A stretch of 64,000 nucleotides of DNA, from the NCBI GenBank assembly GCA_003342895.1, contig PTFA01000193.1, positions 593,255 to 657,254 on the forward strand. The letters are read 5' to 3'. Origin of the DNA: Casuarius casuarius. Its lineage: Eukaryota; Chordata; Aves; Casuariiformes; Casuariidae. The notes under the pieces were generated by a model that saw only the letters and a list, made by a program, of their open reading frames with translations, had not been told where the DNA came from and did not search any database. Positions 1 to 12,260 of this stretch are shown here, piece by piece; position 1 is the first letter of the stretch, and each line of letters opens with the position of its first letter. The position numbers and the translations under genes are program-made.

Positions 1-1952
1 CTAAAAAGGTGCTTTGCAAGGAGTTGTCTTAGCAACAGCCTCCAGGAGGAGGCTTTCAGGGGAGGATGAGGAGGGTTTGAGGGAAGGAAACGCTCTTTCA
101 ATGCAATTGAAATCCTTGCACAAGGAGGGTTTTTCAGAAAGCCCGTAGGAGCTCAGCACCTTTTTACCTCCAGCCCTCTCCAGCAGGTCTCTGTGGATGT
201 TCATCCCAGCACGCTTACAGAGCCCAGAAGCTGTGCAGGGCTCCTGGCAGAGGAGGTGGAGGGAAAGACAGTGCCTCAGTGGCCAAGGTAATCCCAACAG
301 AGAGCTTCAATAGCTGCACAGAAACTCGGTCACTGAGAGGAGGTGGAGAGAAGAGCAGAATCCCAGGCACCAGGGTAGCCGATGCCCCTGAGCAGACGGA
401 CTACTGTGTCTCAGGATATGTGGCCTTCTTCCTAGTCAGGACAGAGGTTATGGAGCAGATCACCACGCTGGCTTTTGCCTGGTAAGTGGGACACAATCTG
501 CCTGCTGGGGCATTTTCCAGAGCAACAGCCAGCTGGGTCTCTGGCCAGGAGTCCGGAAGGAGCCATCGGCTACAGACCAGCTTAATCACCAGATGGCCAA
601 AGCCCTCGGTAGATTTTATAAATTCGTGTCTTCACAAGCAGTTAACACTTAGCATCAGGCACGGAATGCAGCACAGGAACGCGCTGCCTGTTTAACACAA
701 GAGATGTGAAGCAGCATGTTATCTCTACCCTGGTGACTACCACTGGGAACATATTCAGTGGAAAGAAATAAAATTATGTCACTTCATGTTTCCTTTTGTT
801 CTTTTGGTATTATACAATTAAACACTTCATTTTAAAGGTTCTTTCTTTTTCCTTTCTTCACTTCCTTTCCTTCTAACTGTCTCCCCCTCCATGTTGTATT
901 TCCACTTTCTCCACTTTTCATAAAGCGTAAAAACAGAGAAAATGGGGCTGAGTGAGCTAGTCCCACACCTTTCTACTTCTTTTTTTATTTTCCTCTTTTC
1001 TTTCCAATAGAAAAAAGGTTTTTAAAAGATGGGAAATGCTTAATCATTTCAAAGAAAACACTGAGTGACACTGGATCTGCCCAAAATGTGTTTAGCTTAG
1101 AAAATTTTCTTCTCCTTCTCCTATTTCTTGAGGAAACCTTCTGTTCAGGTTCAAAAAAACAAGAGAAATAGAGAAAAAAGAGAAATACAAATGAACCTCC
1201 CATACCCGTAGTGGTACCCAGCAAAGCACCAAGTGTTCCCACTGTACCCGAGTGCCTGCTAGCGAACAAGTGAAACCCAAATTCTGCTTTTCTTTCACAG
1301 GCTTCCTTATTAGCTAGCTGTGCAATTACATACTCAACAGCTGCCTTCTAAGATGGCCTGGAGAAGTAGTGTGTGCCCACTGGCTGACTATTTTTATCTG
1401 TCAGGGTGATGAATGAACAGAAGAAACTTCTGCATCCCTCCCAACTGACCTGATGTCTTTTGTAGGTGAAATCCATGTGAAAGAGGAAGGCATCATGCTG
1501 TGATGAAATGCCCAGGCATTTCCATGGGGAATTAAAACAAGCTCCTTTTGTTCTTACTGTGAGGGAAAGCAGAACGAGGAGCTTTTCCTTCCCGGAGCTC
1601 GGAGGCGCGGGCAAGCGATTTGTCACAGTGCCAGTCAGGTGCGTAGAAGCCCTGGCATCTAATTCAACCAAGGGCGTTTACTTTAAAGAGCAGATGTTTG
1701 TTCTTCCGAGGGATACAGAAAACTGAGAGTAAAACTCACATTTGCACTGAGATCACCCTCTGGGGCTGGGCACTCCCGGAGCCCATCAGCCACCCTCTAC
1801 ACTACAAAAGGGTGCAACTCTGGCAAACGCAGCAAGAGCTGCAAGTGTCTTGACTTCCACTGGGCCAACATATATCTCTTATTTCTGCCATCCTTAGGCT
1901 CCTAGCTGTTTTTCAGATATTTAGAGTATGGTTGGTTTTTTTTTCTTTTTTG

Positions 1953-1994
1953 GAGTGAATTTTCTATCCACATTTAGAGTGAATTTTCTGTCCA
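1953..1994. repeat. 24-bp tandem duplication (about 1.75 copies)
   Basis: GAGTGAATTTTCTATCCA at 1953 is repeated as GAGTGAATTTTCTGTCCA at 1977, a period of 24 bp with one mismatch in the overlapping 18 bases. This is a small local duplication of the type made by replication slippage. No function is implied. Confidence 0.85.
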
Positions 1995-2002
1995 GTCCCT
2001 TC

Positions 2003-2016
2003 ATACCATCTAGTGG
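2003..2016 (-). promoter_or_regulatory. CTCF-like core motif (weak candidate)
   Basis: The minus strand reads CCACTAGATGGTAT. This agrees with the vertebrate CTCF core (CCAC-Y-AG-R-K-GG-C-A-S) at 12 of 14 positions, missing the C after GG and the last base. One motif match in 64 kb can arise by chance, and binding is not shown. Confidence 0.2.
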
Positions 2017-2429
2017 GGGATTTGGGTAAAACACATCAGCAAAAGATGAACGCTTGAAAAATACCAGGCGGTGGCTAATCACTTCAACATTTCTGCACCT
2101 CTATTTAAATACAGGGGTGATGAAGGTGATAATGGGAAAGCTCTCAGGTCAGACAAAGATCATCACCTTTGTCTGGAAACGGAAACTGAGGGAAACTCGA
2201 AAAGTCTGGGGTTTATTCTTGCTTTACAGCAGGAAAAGCAGATACGTGAAATGAAAAATGAAATAAAGACTGGAAGCAAAATATGAGGAGGAAAGTGATT
2301 TTGGAAGTGAGTGCATGTATTTGATACTGTAAATCACATGAAAAATGCAGTCCCAAAGGGGTTTTTACCCCAAAGACTGAACATTGCAACTTTTATTCCC
2401 AGTGCAGTCTGGAATTTTGTCACTTTAGG

Positions 2430-2606
2430 AACTGTATAAAAACACTGTGAGAGATAATCCTTATCTTCAAAAAGCTTCAACATAAACGCAGGAGACTGTA
2501 ATGTTCCTATTCTAAAGGCAGAGATGGAAGTTAAGGCACGAAAAAAACAGTACTAAGCTAAAACTCATGCAGGAATCAATGCAAGGCCAGAACCTGGAAC
2601 TTCTGG
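2430..2606 (+). mobile_element. MIR-like SINE fragment, ancient
   Basis: The order of short blocks follows the MIR core and 3' part. A block resembling CCCCATTTTACAGATG-GGAAACTGAGGCAC appears as a diverged copy at about 2506-2540. It is followed by a counterpart of the 'TTAAGTAACTTGCCCAAGGTCACACAG' stretch (about 2545-2575) and of 'GGCAGAGCC-GGATT-GAACC' (GGCCAGAACCTGGAAC at about 2585-2600). The copy is heavily mutated, as expected for an amniote-wide SINE. Identification rests on remembered consensus and block order, not on an alignment. Confidence 0.55.
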
Positions 2607-5600
2607 CTGTTATTTTTGCCAACAAGGTTCATTTTCTATTTATCTTCTGTTCTTTCAATAGCTTGAAAAGCAATCAAAACATTTCTGAAATTTTCATCGC
2701 TACCTTTCAAAAAGCCTGGCTCTGTCCGGGACTGCTAGAGGAGCCAGAACCTGTCCAGAGGGTTTCCTCAGCTTGCAGCTTGGTGGTTTGAGTGCTGCTT
2801 TCCATGGAGGGCGGCACAGTTACGAATGACACAAAGGAAAACAGCAGATCTGATGGAAATCTTGTGACAAGTTTACCTGACAAAACACAGAATATTGTCA
2901 AAATGGCTATTTCCATGGGAAAACTCTAAACTAAAGCTTCTGAATCAACATTTTGAAATTTCAATCTGTCAAAAATGACATTTCTCTGAAACAAGGCATT
3001 TATTTTCCTCAAAACAGACAATGTTTTTCAGGTTGATGTTTCCAAACCAACATTTTCCTGAATGTTTAATGCCACTAGAATTGTTGATATTTTGGCTTTT
3101 CCTCCAGTTTGCAGACAAAAATGAATGCCAAAATAATAGAAATCCTAGTGAGAGAAAATTTCCTTTCCTGAACAATTCTAGATAGTGAAGGAGCTGCCAG
3201 TCTGAGGACAACGTTCCCCCTGGGTGGTCAGAGCTCTGAGCAGGGCAGCTCTTACCAGCTGCTGGGCTGGAGAACTAAAACAAAATGAAGCAGAAGGGGT
3301 TAAAGAAAAGGATGCTGGAAATTGTCTTGCTGTAAGTGACAGACAAAAGCTTTTTTTTTTTCTGGTTTTAGAGGAAGAATGCATTCCTTGGCTCATAAGA
3401 CCTTTACTTTAGATTAAAGGAATCCAAACAAAGATTGAGCAAAAGGCAAGAGAGGCTGATGTGTGTGGGAGGGAGTGTGTCTCCCCCATGGCAGCATCTC
3501 ATGCTATGAGAGATGCTAACCTCTGCCAAGACTTCATGTACTAGAAATGTCAAAGGCAATAGACAGAAGGAAAGGAGTACTCGGATCCATCATTACTTAT
3601 TGTCCACTTTTTAGTCTGAGAAGATAATTCCACACTTCCTTTCTCTGTGCTTTGAGACCCAATGGAGAGATTGGGAGCTTATCAAGTAGCCACTATATTG
3701 GTAAACACATGGGTTGGAGCCAAAGACTTCCCCAGAGAAACGTGTGCACTGCCAGCGAGTCTAGAGCAGATCATCTGACTGTCACTTCCTTAATTGTGAA
3801 AATCCAGTACATTTTTAGGTACCTAAGAACTTTATAAAAGCAACCATCAATCCGATTTCTGAGTTGCACACCAGGAGCCTTGTTCATGTTCAGACCACCC
3901 AGAAAGAGCTGCCCAACTTGTTACCACAACTGTTCTCCACTATCTGTACAAAAAGGCCGTGGCTGGCAGCCTGGGCGAAGAAGCAGTGTGAATCATTCAT
4001 CGTTCTCATGATCTCAGATGTCAAGAGCATTCATGCCAGCTGGGTACGGTCTCCTACAAAAGACGATCTGAGTCCGACTCTGACGTGACTACGTGCTTTG
4101 GCTGATAAGCTCTGGCAGCCCTAGCTGTGGTCGTTTAAGTCTTTTCTCTCCCGTCCCACAGCAGAGCTGACAGCAGGGAATACGTATGTGCACTACAGGC
4201 CTTGCTGTTCTCAACCCAATGTGTTAGCTTAAACTGCTGAACAAAGGGAGTTTACGCAAACATTTCAGACCGAGCTAAAGCAATGTCATTTCTGCCAGTT
4301 TTGCAAAGAAGATAAGGAGAGAGCAGGAATTTCTGACTCAGAGATGGAATGAAGCAGTGGAGAAAAAGGAAAATCTTAAAAACACCTCAGCTGATTGCTT
4401 CAGGGCATAAAGCCTGCAGCTACTAAATGAGAATCTCAAGTGTCCAAGTCATCCTGAAAATGCAGTTTAGACTCTTAAGTCACTGTTGGGGATTTTACTA
4501 CAAGCTTCAAAACTTTCAGCATGTTCCAAACTGATACAATTTATTTGCAAACATACCAGAGCCACATCACTGGAGCATGATGTCCTGTGGCCATTTTCCC
4601 ACCTGATATCATGAGTCCAATCCAATGTGGCGGCAAGCACATGAATATGGAAATAGAGGCCAAGCAGTCACTGAGCATTGTGTTGCTGGTTTGGGGTCCC
4701 AAAGAGTGAAGCATATGCTAGCGATACACTGACCCACTTCTCTGCTGACCGAGAAAGCTGTCTGAAGGTAAGTTGTAACCACTGGGGAAATTATGGGGTA
4801 TCACTGACCCCTCTCTAAGATGATCCAAAAATCAAGACCAGTCACAGTTTTATAAGACAGTTTTTAACAAGGTCTTTAAAAATTTCTTGCTAAACCTTAA
4901 CTCACCTAGCCCACATGAGCATACTAGAGGCCTTGCTGTGCTGGGAAGAGCAGAAATTCTCTTTATGAAAAAAAATCTCTCTTCCAAAGTCCAATACTAA
5001 GATGTCCTCAGGGGCCCTTCCTCAGATCTACATAGGATCAGAAATTTTCAGGCAAAATCTTTTTGTATGTTGCCATGGCAAAGGTAATCTCAGCAGAATC
5101 AAAGATGATTTTGCTTTTTAGTCCAAATATCCCACTCAGAAACTCACACCAATCTTTTTCTCTTCAGTTCAACCCAAACCAAAATACTTCACTTTGGATG
5201 TTTGAATACCGATTTGCTCAGTGCCTCATGGGAGACTTGCTCATCCCTCAAGCCGCCCATTGCTCAGGTTAAGGCAGTTCCTTTAAGCATAAAACTATAT
5301 GAGAGAAGTCACTGCTGGGGCTGTGATTTCAGAAGTGAGCAAAGAGGCCAATCCACCCCTCCCGGCATCCCTTCTAGACATGAGGGAGTTCAAGTGGTAT
5401 CTATGCAGCTTTGCTCCTCCAGACAGGCAGCAGCTCCTCCTGCAGCAAAGCCCCCCTGCTAAGCACAGCAGAAAAGGGAAGCCAAAGGGAAAAATCAGCC
5501 CCCAGAACTCCAACAGTATTTAAAAAGCTGGGCACCGCGATGTTTTTCAGGGACTTTCTTGCTGAAATGTTAGAGCAGCAGGCAAGCAGAAGTAACAGGG

Positions 5601-6396
5601 AGACGGGAATAGGTAAGGCAGATGGCTAGAGAGTGCAGAGGGAGGATGGAGATGCGTTCAGGCAGACGTGTAAACAGCGAGATAGACATACCACTTCGGA
5701 AGAACAAGCAATTGCTACTTCTGTCTCATCTGTGAATGTGCTGTCCCAAAGGATCTCTACAATACTGTGGTTGTTAAAAGCACTGTTCACGTGAGCTGAT
5801 CAAAGCAAGGCACGAGTATGTGATACCTTAACATTTCTGAGAGCATCCTTGGGCTTTAATAGGTGGAATCATTTCTGTCTAATGTTTTCTCAGATGCATC
5901 CTGACACTTACCCATGGCACGCTGGACATGAATGGGATTTATTCAGCGTCTGAAGAAGTGCTACATCTGGCCTGAATTCTAATATGGCTTTCTACATGAC
6001 AGGCACACAGCTCCTGAATCAGCACTCGGCTCTCAAGCATTTCCATGCCAGCATTTTCATCGCCAGACCAGTTAGACCCCTGGATTACCTAGTCTGGAAT
6101 GCCATCATGCCATCTCTAGCCATGGTACAACAGTGGACTTCAAAAAGTTGCAAGAAAGTTCTTCTGAGGGACCCTTCATTTTAAAAAAAATCCAAACACA
6201 TCATATCAAATTGTTATTTTTTAACTGCTATTTCACTTATGTGTTCAAAGACTCCCACCTGATCACAAGGACGTGTCTTCCTTTGCAACTTTTGTCCTAT
6301 TATAGCCTGTTTCCTTTATGTGATTCAGAAGTTAGTTATAACTGGTGTTTCCAGCAGTTACTATTTCTCAAGCATACATACTTCTAAGTTTGGGGG
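2607..6396. other. Non-coding single-copy sequence
   Basis: All open frames are short, with no domain or codon signature. A T11 run lies near 3351-3361. Near 4906-4940 the minus strand has a good acceptor and donor only 35 bases apart, which I treat as chance (see rejected items). No transposon or RNA gene is recognised. Confidence 0.55.
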
Positions 6397-6424
6397 TTAA
6401 TTTAATGAATTTAATTTAATGAAT
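6397..6424. repeat. 14-bp perfect tandem duplication, AT-rich
   Basis: TTAATTTAATGAAT occurs twice head to tail (6397-6410 and 6411-6424) and is followed by AATTGC. Each copy holds a TTAAT homeodomain-type core, but the simplest reading is slippage in AT-rich DNA. Confidence 0.9.
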
Positions 6425-9400
6425 AATTGCATATTTGGGTAGCAGCTCAGGCACCTGAGTTCAGGCACTGAAGATCCATCAGTATTATTAGACTGTATAT
6501 TCACTAATCCAGTATCTAACAAAGTTAACAGAAGTCTTTCCACTAGAGACCTGGTGACATATTCAAAGATAGCATCTCTGTTTCTCTCCGTGCCACTAAA
6601 AACACAGCTGAGCTTTGATCTCGGCACAGCAGTGGATTAGTCAGCTTTAACTATCTACATCTGCTACATGACCTGCACTTCTACTAGTGCCTTTCTGCAC
6701 GGGTTGCAGAGCAGGTTTTTTGGTTTTTTTCCTTGATGAATGTTTTTGGTCATAAAATTTTGGTTTAGTGAAACCAAAGCTTTTCTTTGGTGAGATTCCT
6801 CAGCTCCGAGAGGAATTCTGCATCAAAAGCAGGAAACAGAGAGAGAAACTCAGCTGCATTCCTACTCAGCCCATATCCCTCCGGAGATTTCCCAATTCCC
6901 CACACCGTCACTGGCCACAGTACAGGGAAGGAAATGAGTCTAGTTAGGGAGTCAAGAGCACAGAAGAGTGGGATTATGAGGCACACAACCAACTGTTCCT
7001 ATAAAGCTCATAAAGTGAAATACATACCAATTTTAACATATGCGCTGTTCAAATGAAAATTTTTTTTTTATTCTATGGCAAAAAGACACTAACAAATTTA
7101 ACCAAAATCCCCACTTTATGTATAAAAGCAGTTGAGGAGGGAGAATATTTACCCAGCTTTAGGATAAAATAGGTGGCATAGGCTGTGAACCACTCTCGGT
7201 ATAAACACTACGAATAGCTGTCTAAAGATGTGGGTCACTGAGCTTCTGGGCATATTGTTAGCCATTTCTCCAAGCAAATACAAATAACCACTGAAGATGT
7301 CTGTATCATAGCAAATCGCCCAGGAAGGTGTCGTACAGAGGTTTTTTTCCTGACTGCACAGCCCAAAAAGGTAAAGGCAGGAATGCAGAGGAGCTGAATT
7401 CCCCATTTTAAGTTCTCTGCTGAAAGCAAAATCAAAGGCAGGCTGGGACCTGGCCTGGCCCTGCTCAGGAGCCAGAAAGCCAACTATTTCCAATAAGAAG
7501 AGCTGCAGACACAAAGGGAAATGAGCCCCTATGGCCCCTGGATGGTGCTATTGTTTCACAGCTGGGTTCGCTGCTAGCAGAGCAGTTTAGACTCTGCACT
7601 CCCAGTGTCGGTGAGAAAAAAATGAGAAGAGCTAGAAAAGCATCAGAGGAGGTGAAGCTGGAAGTTAGCACGGGAACAATCTGTCTCGATGCTGAGAGGT
7701 ACACACCAGCCAGCTCAGCACCTGAAATCTGTGAATTCTCACCCTGGGGAATTTCACACTGCTAAAAAGAGGAATTGCTGGGTCACTAGAGACGATGAGC
7801 TAACAGCTAGGAGTCTAAGACTTCAAGTGCCGTATTGCTGGGACTGCCACCCTTGCCTGTCAGAAGGCAGCGATCCAAATTAAACATTTGAGGGACTGCA
7901 TAAATGAGGAAGTCTTTCCTCACTTTCTCCTTTTTTCACAAGCAAAAAGCAGTAAGTGGAGCTGGGACGGAAATAGAGTACTCAATCAAATAAAAAAATG
8001 TTAAAGATCAAAATAAAATCCTCCCAGAAAACTCAATCTCACTTCAGGACAAACCAGAAACTTTAAGATTTCCCCCCCTCCAAAGAAAACAAAACCCAGC
8101 AAACAACGGAAAACAGGAGACTGGTAAACACCCGTGGCGAGACCACCTCTCCGAAAGGTGATCACCCTGGTTTAAGCATCCCTAAATTCAGGAAAATAGG
8201 AAATTAAGCTTATGCAGTTAAGTTCATCCACAGTTAAATTCAGCCATTACCTAAGGACCACCCTGGATAAGCCGTTCTCGGGCTTCACTTTGAAGCAGTT
8301 CTGCTTTGTAGGTACCATCATGGGGTTCTTAGGCAAGTGATCAGGGCACTTTCTAGATAGGAATTTGACATGACCGCTCAGGGAAGCAAGCAGAAATAAA
8401 AATATCCCATTGCCAGTGGCAATCAGTTACCTCCAGGTAACCTACTGGACAAGAGATCACTAGCTGCAGTTCAGTCACCAGTGCAGAGTTTGCTCAGATT
8501 ACTCTTGGATGTCCAACTCGCAAACCTCTGTAGGTGCACTGGGGCCACTAGGATGGGTGCTGGATAAATACGTTTAATGCATAATTCTTATATATCATAT
8601 GTATTATTTCAATCCATGATGGAATAAAGAAACTGTTTCACTGGAAGAAAGACAGGCAGCCACCATGTACCCAAAAGAAATTCCCAAAAGAAGGGAGCCA
8701 ACTTTCCTAATCCGGGTTAGGTCAGGTCAGGAGTACGGAAATGCCTGAGTGTTTTCTCTCCAAAAGCAAATCTTGCAGGAAAGTGTTCCTACTCTGAAAG
8801 TACCAGGGAGGGTGAGCAGGAACACCATGGAAAACTGGAGGTCTGGGCTGAATGTTCCCTTCCCCAGCTAGCTGAAAGACACAACTGGAAATCTCCTGCC
8901 CAGATCTGATCCTAAGCTAATTGCAACCAACTCAGGAATCAATTTTGAAGCAGTCAAGTCACCGGGAGGGGAAAGTGACTCCAATGTGATTGAATTTGAT
9001 TTAAATGGAAAATCAGGCCCCCCGGCCAAAACAGTGTATTAATATTTTCAGGCAGCCCAACCTTGAAAGGAAAGCAAAGAGAAGTCAAGGTGGAACCGTC
9101 AGAGCTGAAGTTCTGCTCGCTGTAATGCCACACAGAGAGCCTGGATTAGTATTCACACGCCAGCCATAAAATATGCATGGAGCTGAAAGTGTATGCAAGG
9201 GAAATAAATAGAGAAACCTAAGCAAAATTGCCTTTAAATATTAAACCTGTCACTTAGGGGATACAGAATGCTAATCATAAAAGGTAATAGGAATGGAGAG
9301 AGAGAGACTTCAGATTACTAAACTGTTAACACGGGGGAGCAGAAAGATTGCGGGAAGATCTCTGGCAGCGGGAACCCCAGAGGGGTTGCAACCCCCCCGT

Positions 9401-11965
9401 CGTTTCACTACATCACACCAAATGAAACACCAGCGCTGCAGGAGAGAACGGGGAACAAGGCCATGCATGAAAAGCAGATGGTAGCCTTAAAGAAGCGACT
9501 CCACGGTCCAGTGAATGAATAATCCACCTCAGTTTTGCCTTCAAAGAACTGCTCAATCCACCTACACAGCCAGGATGAGTGACAGGGGCTCTATACTCAC
9601 TTTAGGGGTGTTCTTCTACACAGTGCACCACAGCATCAGTCCTGCACTCTCCACAGCTTTGCACCCCTGAACAGCACTTGGCACATTTCGTTCTCCTCTC
9701 GCGGGGCATCGCCTGTGCTCTGAGTTCCTTCTTCGGCTGCACATCCACAGTCAGGAGGCTGTGGGGAGAGAGGCTGGGCACGCTGGCTGCTCTAGCAGCC
9801 TCCAAGCCTGCAACACCTTTCAAATTCAGCTAAGGCAGCTTCTCGGAAAGAGTCTTCAAACTCCAAACACTGCTCCCCATTCATCATCCCAAAAGGAAAG
9901 GGAGAGAGGAGAAAGATAATTTCAAACCAAACCCATTGCTTGGGCTAGTGTTTCGGTTCTACCTGGCGAAACATGAGCAGCTCCTTGCGGGATAGATGTT
10001 TTAAGGAGAATCATGTAATACGGTAATTTTCTTTTTTGCAAATAACCTTCATTCAGATCTGTATTCACAAAAAAGGAAGAAACGAGTTACAAATAGGAGA
10101 ATTCCGCTGATGAAAGGAATCTGGTCTACACAGAGAAGTAGAAGAGAAGTTTGCTCTCTGTGCTGCTCCCCTCAAAGCCACCATCTGCTCTGCCAGCAGG
10201 TCTCTGCCCTAAGCCCGGCTAGACTGCATCTCCCTGACCAAAGCACCCCTTCACCTCCTTTCTAAGTTTGACCAGCCTTGCAAAGCTGGTGAAAAACTGT
10301 GGAACGGGAAATAGAGACCAGCTAAACTCATTTCATGGAAGGGACCCAGCATATCCATTAAAGGCTGTCAGCTCCCATTTTGCTAGCTAACGAATACGGT
10401 GTTTTTTATTGTCCAGTCTGGAGGGTCTCAGGACAGACCTCCCACCCCAGTTTCATGCCTCAGATTACAGAGCAGTAGAGTGGCTGCAACATGAGGCTTC
10501 TCCAAAACAGAAAGGGTTTTGCCCACGCTCCTTTGAGAGTGACATCTCCCAGAGAGACTCCTGTTCTGGGATTTGTACAGTGGACACGGCCACCTCGGAG
10601 GCCCGTGAGGGGTATGTGATGTGAGGGACTCCTGCATGAAAGAGCCAGCATTTCAGCCTCACAGGGGATGCACAGCTAGAAACAATGTTCTTTATCAGTT
10701 ACCTGACAAAGAGCTCTGCGCAACACAGGGAGATTTCTATTAGCAGAAACAGAAAGCTTTTCTCTGCTTCTGCTCTGTATTAAAGGTCATGTACCCATTG
10801 CACAGAAATAGATGAATTACTGGACCCCTGAGGGCTGCTGGAAGAGCAAATACTGCTCAGAAAGCATCACGCTGTACAGGTGCTGGCCACTGCTGCTTGT
10901 CAGGTTTGATAGGTCATTTTGTGCAAAACAAACTGTTGGGCTGTACAACTCCACTAAGAGAAGCGGTCCAGGACCCAGGAGCCTCTGAGTTTCTTCTGAG
11001 CTTGGCTACTGTGGCTTTTCTTGGCTCTCCATTACCAAAACTGACAGAATAGTTCTCACCAGACAACACAACGGAGACTGGGACAGTCTTTGACCAAAGG
11101 ACTCTGTGTTATCTCCAGGGAACAACCACAGGTGGTGAGATGTGGTTCATTTGTTTTTTCCTTTTTTTTCCCCCCCTTTTCCTTACGGAAGATGATAGCT
11201 TTGAGCTCCAAACCTGCAGAACTGATGTTTCCCACTTTTCATCATAAAATGCAAATTTAAAAGGAGAATGGAATTTCCTCACTGGGTGAAAAATTCAACT
11301 TCTGAGTGAAAAATGTTTTGTGGGAAAAGCGCAAACCCAGCAAAAACTCGTAAGATGTAAGGGTGAAAAGACACGAAGGGGCCAAAAAGACAAACCCACC
11401 AACCCTGGAACGTGCTCAAAGACCCGGAACAGGCTGTTCTGCTGCTGCCGGGAAACTTCCTCTGAGAGGAAGCTTCTTCCAGTCTTGCCATAGACGGACT
11501 GATACACACCCAGGCTGTGAAGCAGCACAGCCTGGTCTCCTCTGTTGTGTGATCCTTTGAGCTTGGTATCAAAGAGGAGTGAGCTGAGATTGATGTTTTC
11601 TCTCCCCTGTCTGGTGTGCAGTATAAGGTCTAGAGTCTATGCTGCCTAACAGCAAACAAGCACAGAGCGGGTTTCCCACAGCTGCAGTATGTACAGGGTC
11701 TCTGCCCCATGCTCAACCACTGACTTCTACGGATGCAGGAACATCATCACATTTAGGCTTCTCTCCTTCAGTCAGATTCAGCTGGAATTGGCCAATTTGG
11801 TGCAAAGGTGGCAGAGAGGAGAGAGAGAAGTGAAAACAGAAAAAGATAAACACCCTTAAAATGCAGCCCTGCCGGTATGTCTCCTTCCTGCCGCTGAGCA
11901 GCTCACAGGTTGTTGCACATGGGCTCTGAGGTCTCCAAAGCACTGACAGTCCAACTCCCAGTCCG
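6425..11965. other. Non-coding single-copy sequence
   Basis: No gene is supported. A minus-strand open frame at 9602-9823 has a cysteine-rich end, but nothing around it supports a gene. The segment 8940-9290 is quiet, repeat-free and rich in AT-core motifs (ATTAATATT, ATATGCAT at about 9171, TTTAAATATTAAA, GCTAATCAT), and might be a conserved non-coding element. The segment 11150-11180 is a pyrimidine tract of T and C runs. Confidence 0.5.
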
Positions 11966-12260
11966 AGCAATTAGTGCAACCCTCTCTCGTGATTAGTGTC
12001 TGCGTGTCAGATGCTAATCAGTTGTCAACAGTTACGCACAGCGGGAGAGAGCGAAAGATAGCTGTGTGCTGTTGAGCTTATTAAACTCATAGATCAGAGC
12101 TGATTAACTTGGGTGAAGGGGTTTTCTTTCCAATACAGTGAATAATTTACACAAGATTGAAAGGAAAGAATCAAGACTTGTACTGCTCATAATTCTTTAA
12201 AAGAAGCAACTGTGGAGTTCTTTAATTCGTCACTGCTCCTGCGTGTTCAGCAGCTGACAG
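11966..12260. promoter_or_regulatory. Homeodomain-motif-rich segment, candidate enhancer
   Basis: About 300 bases carry many TAAT/ATTA cores: TTAGTG near 11971, GATTAG at 11991, GCTAATCA at 12013, TTATTAAA near 12078, GATTAA at 12112, AATAATTTA near 12140, and CATAATTC and TTTAATTCG further on. An E-box-type CAACTG also occurs. No repeat family is recognised and frames are closed. This is the texture of many vertebrate developmental enhancers, but such motifs are frequent in AT-rich DNA and conservation was not tested. Confidence 0.25.

Larger units (their letters stand above)
1..2429. other. Non-coding single-copy sequence
   Basis: No frame here looks like a protein. The visible content is a pyrimidine-rich stretch at about 835-900 (runs of TTTC and CTTTCC on the plus strand), an A-rich patch at about 1145-1190, and a short tandem duplication and a CTCF-like motif that are listed separately. 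A good splice donor (CTG then GTAAGT) occurs near 482. The segment before it has only a weak acceptor, so I do not call an exon. Intergenic or intronic DNA is the best reading. Confidence 0.6.

Noticed and set aside
2870..2916. Minus-strand ATG followed by a short hydrophobic stretch and a CAG/GTAAAC donor, resembling a signal-peptide exon
   Set aside because: Only about 14 codons, a poor start context and no promoter or following exon. A hydrophobic run of this length is common by chance.
4906..4940. 35-base minus-strand interval between a strong acceptor and a GTGAGT donor
   Set aside because: It shows that strong splice pairs at short distance do occur by chance here. No frame or enhancer content supports it.
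9602..9823. Minus-strand frame with a cysteine-rich end and a GTGAGT just after its stop
   Set aside because: The cysteine pattern does not fit a known zinc-binding domain, the stop precedes the donor, and no good acceptor was found.
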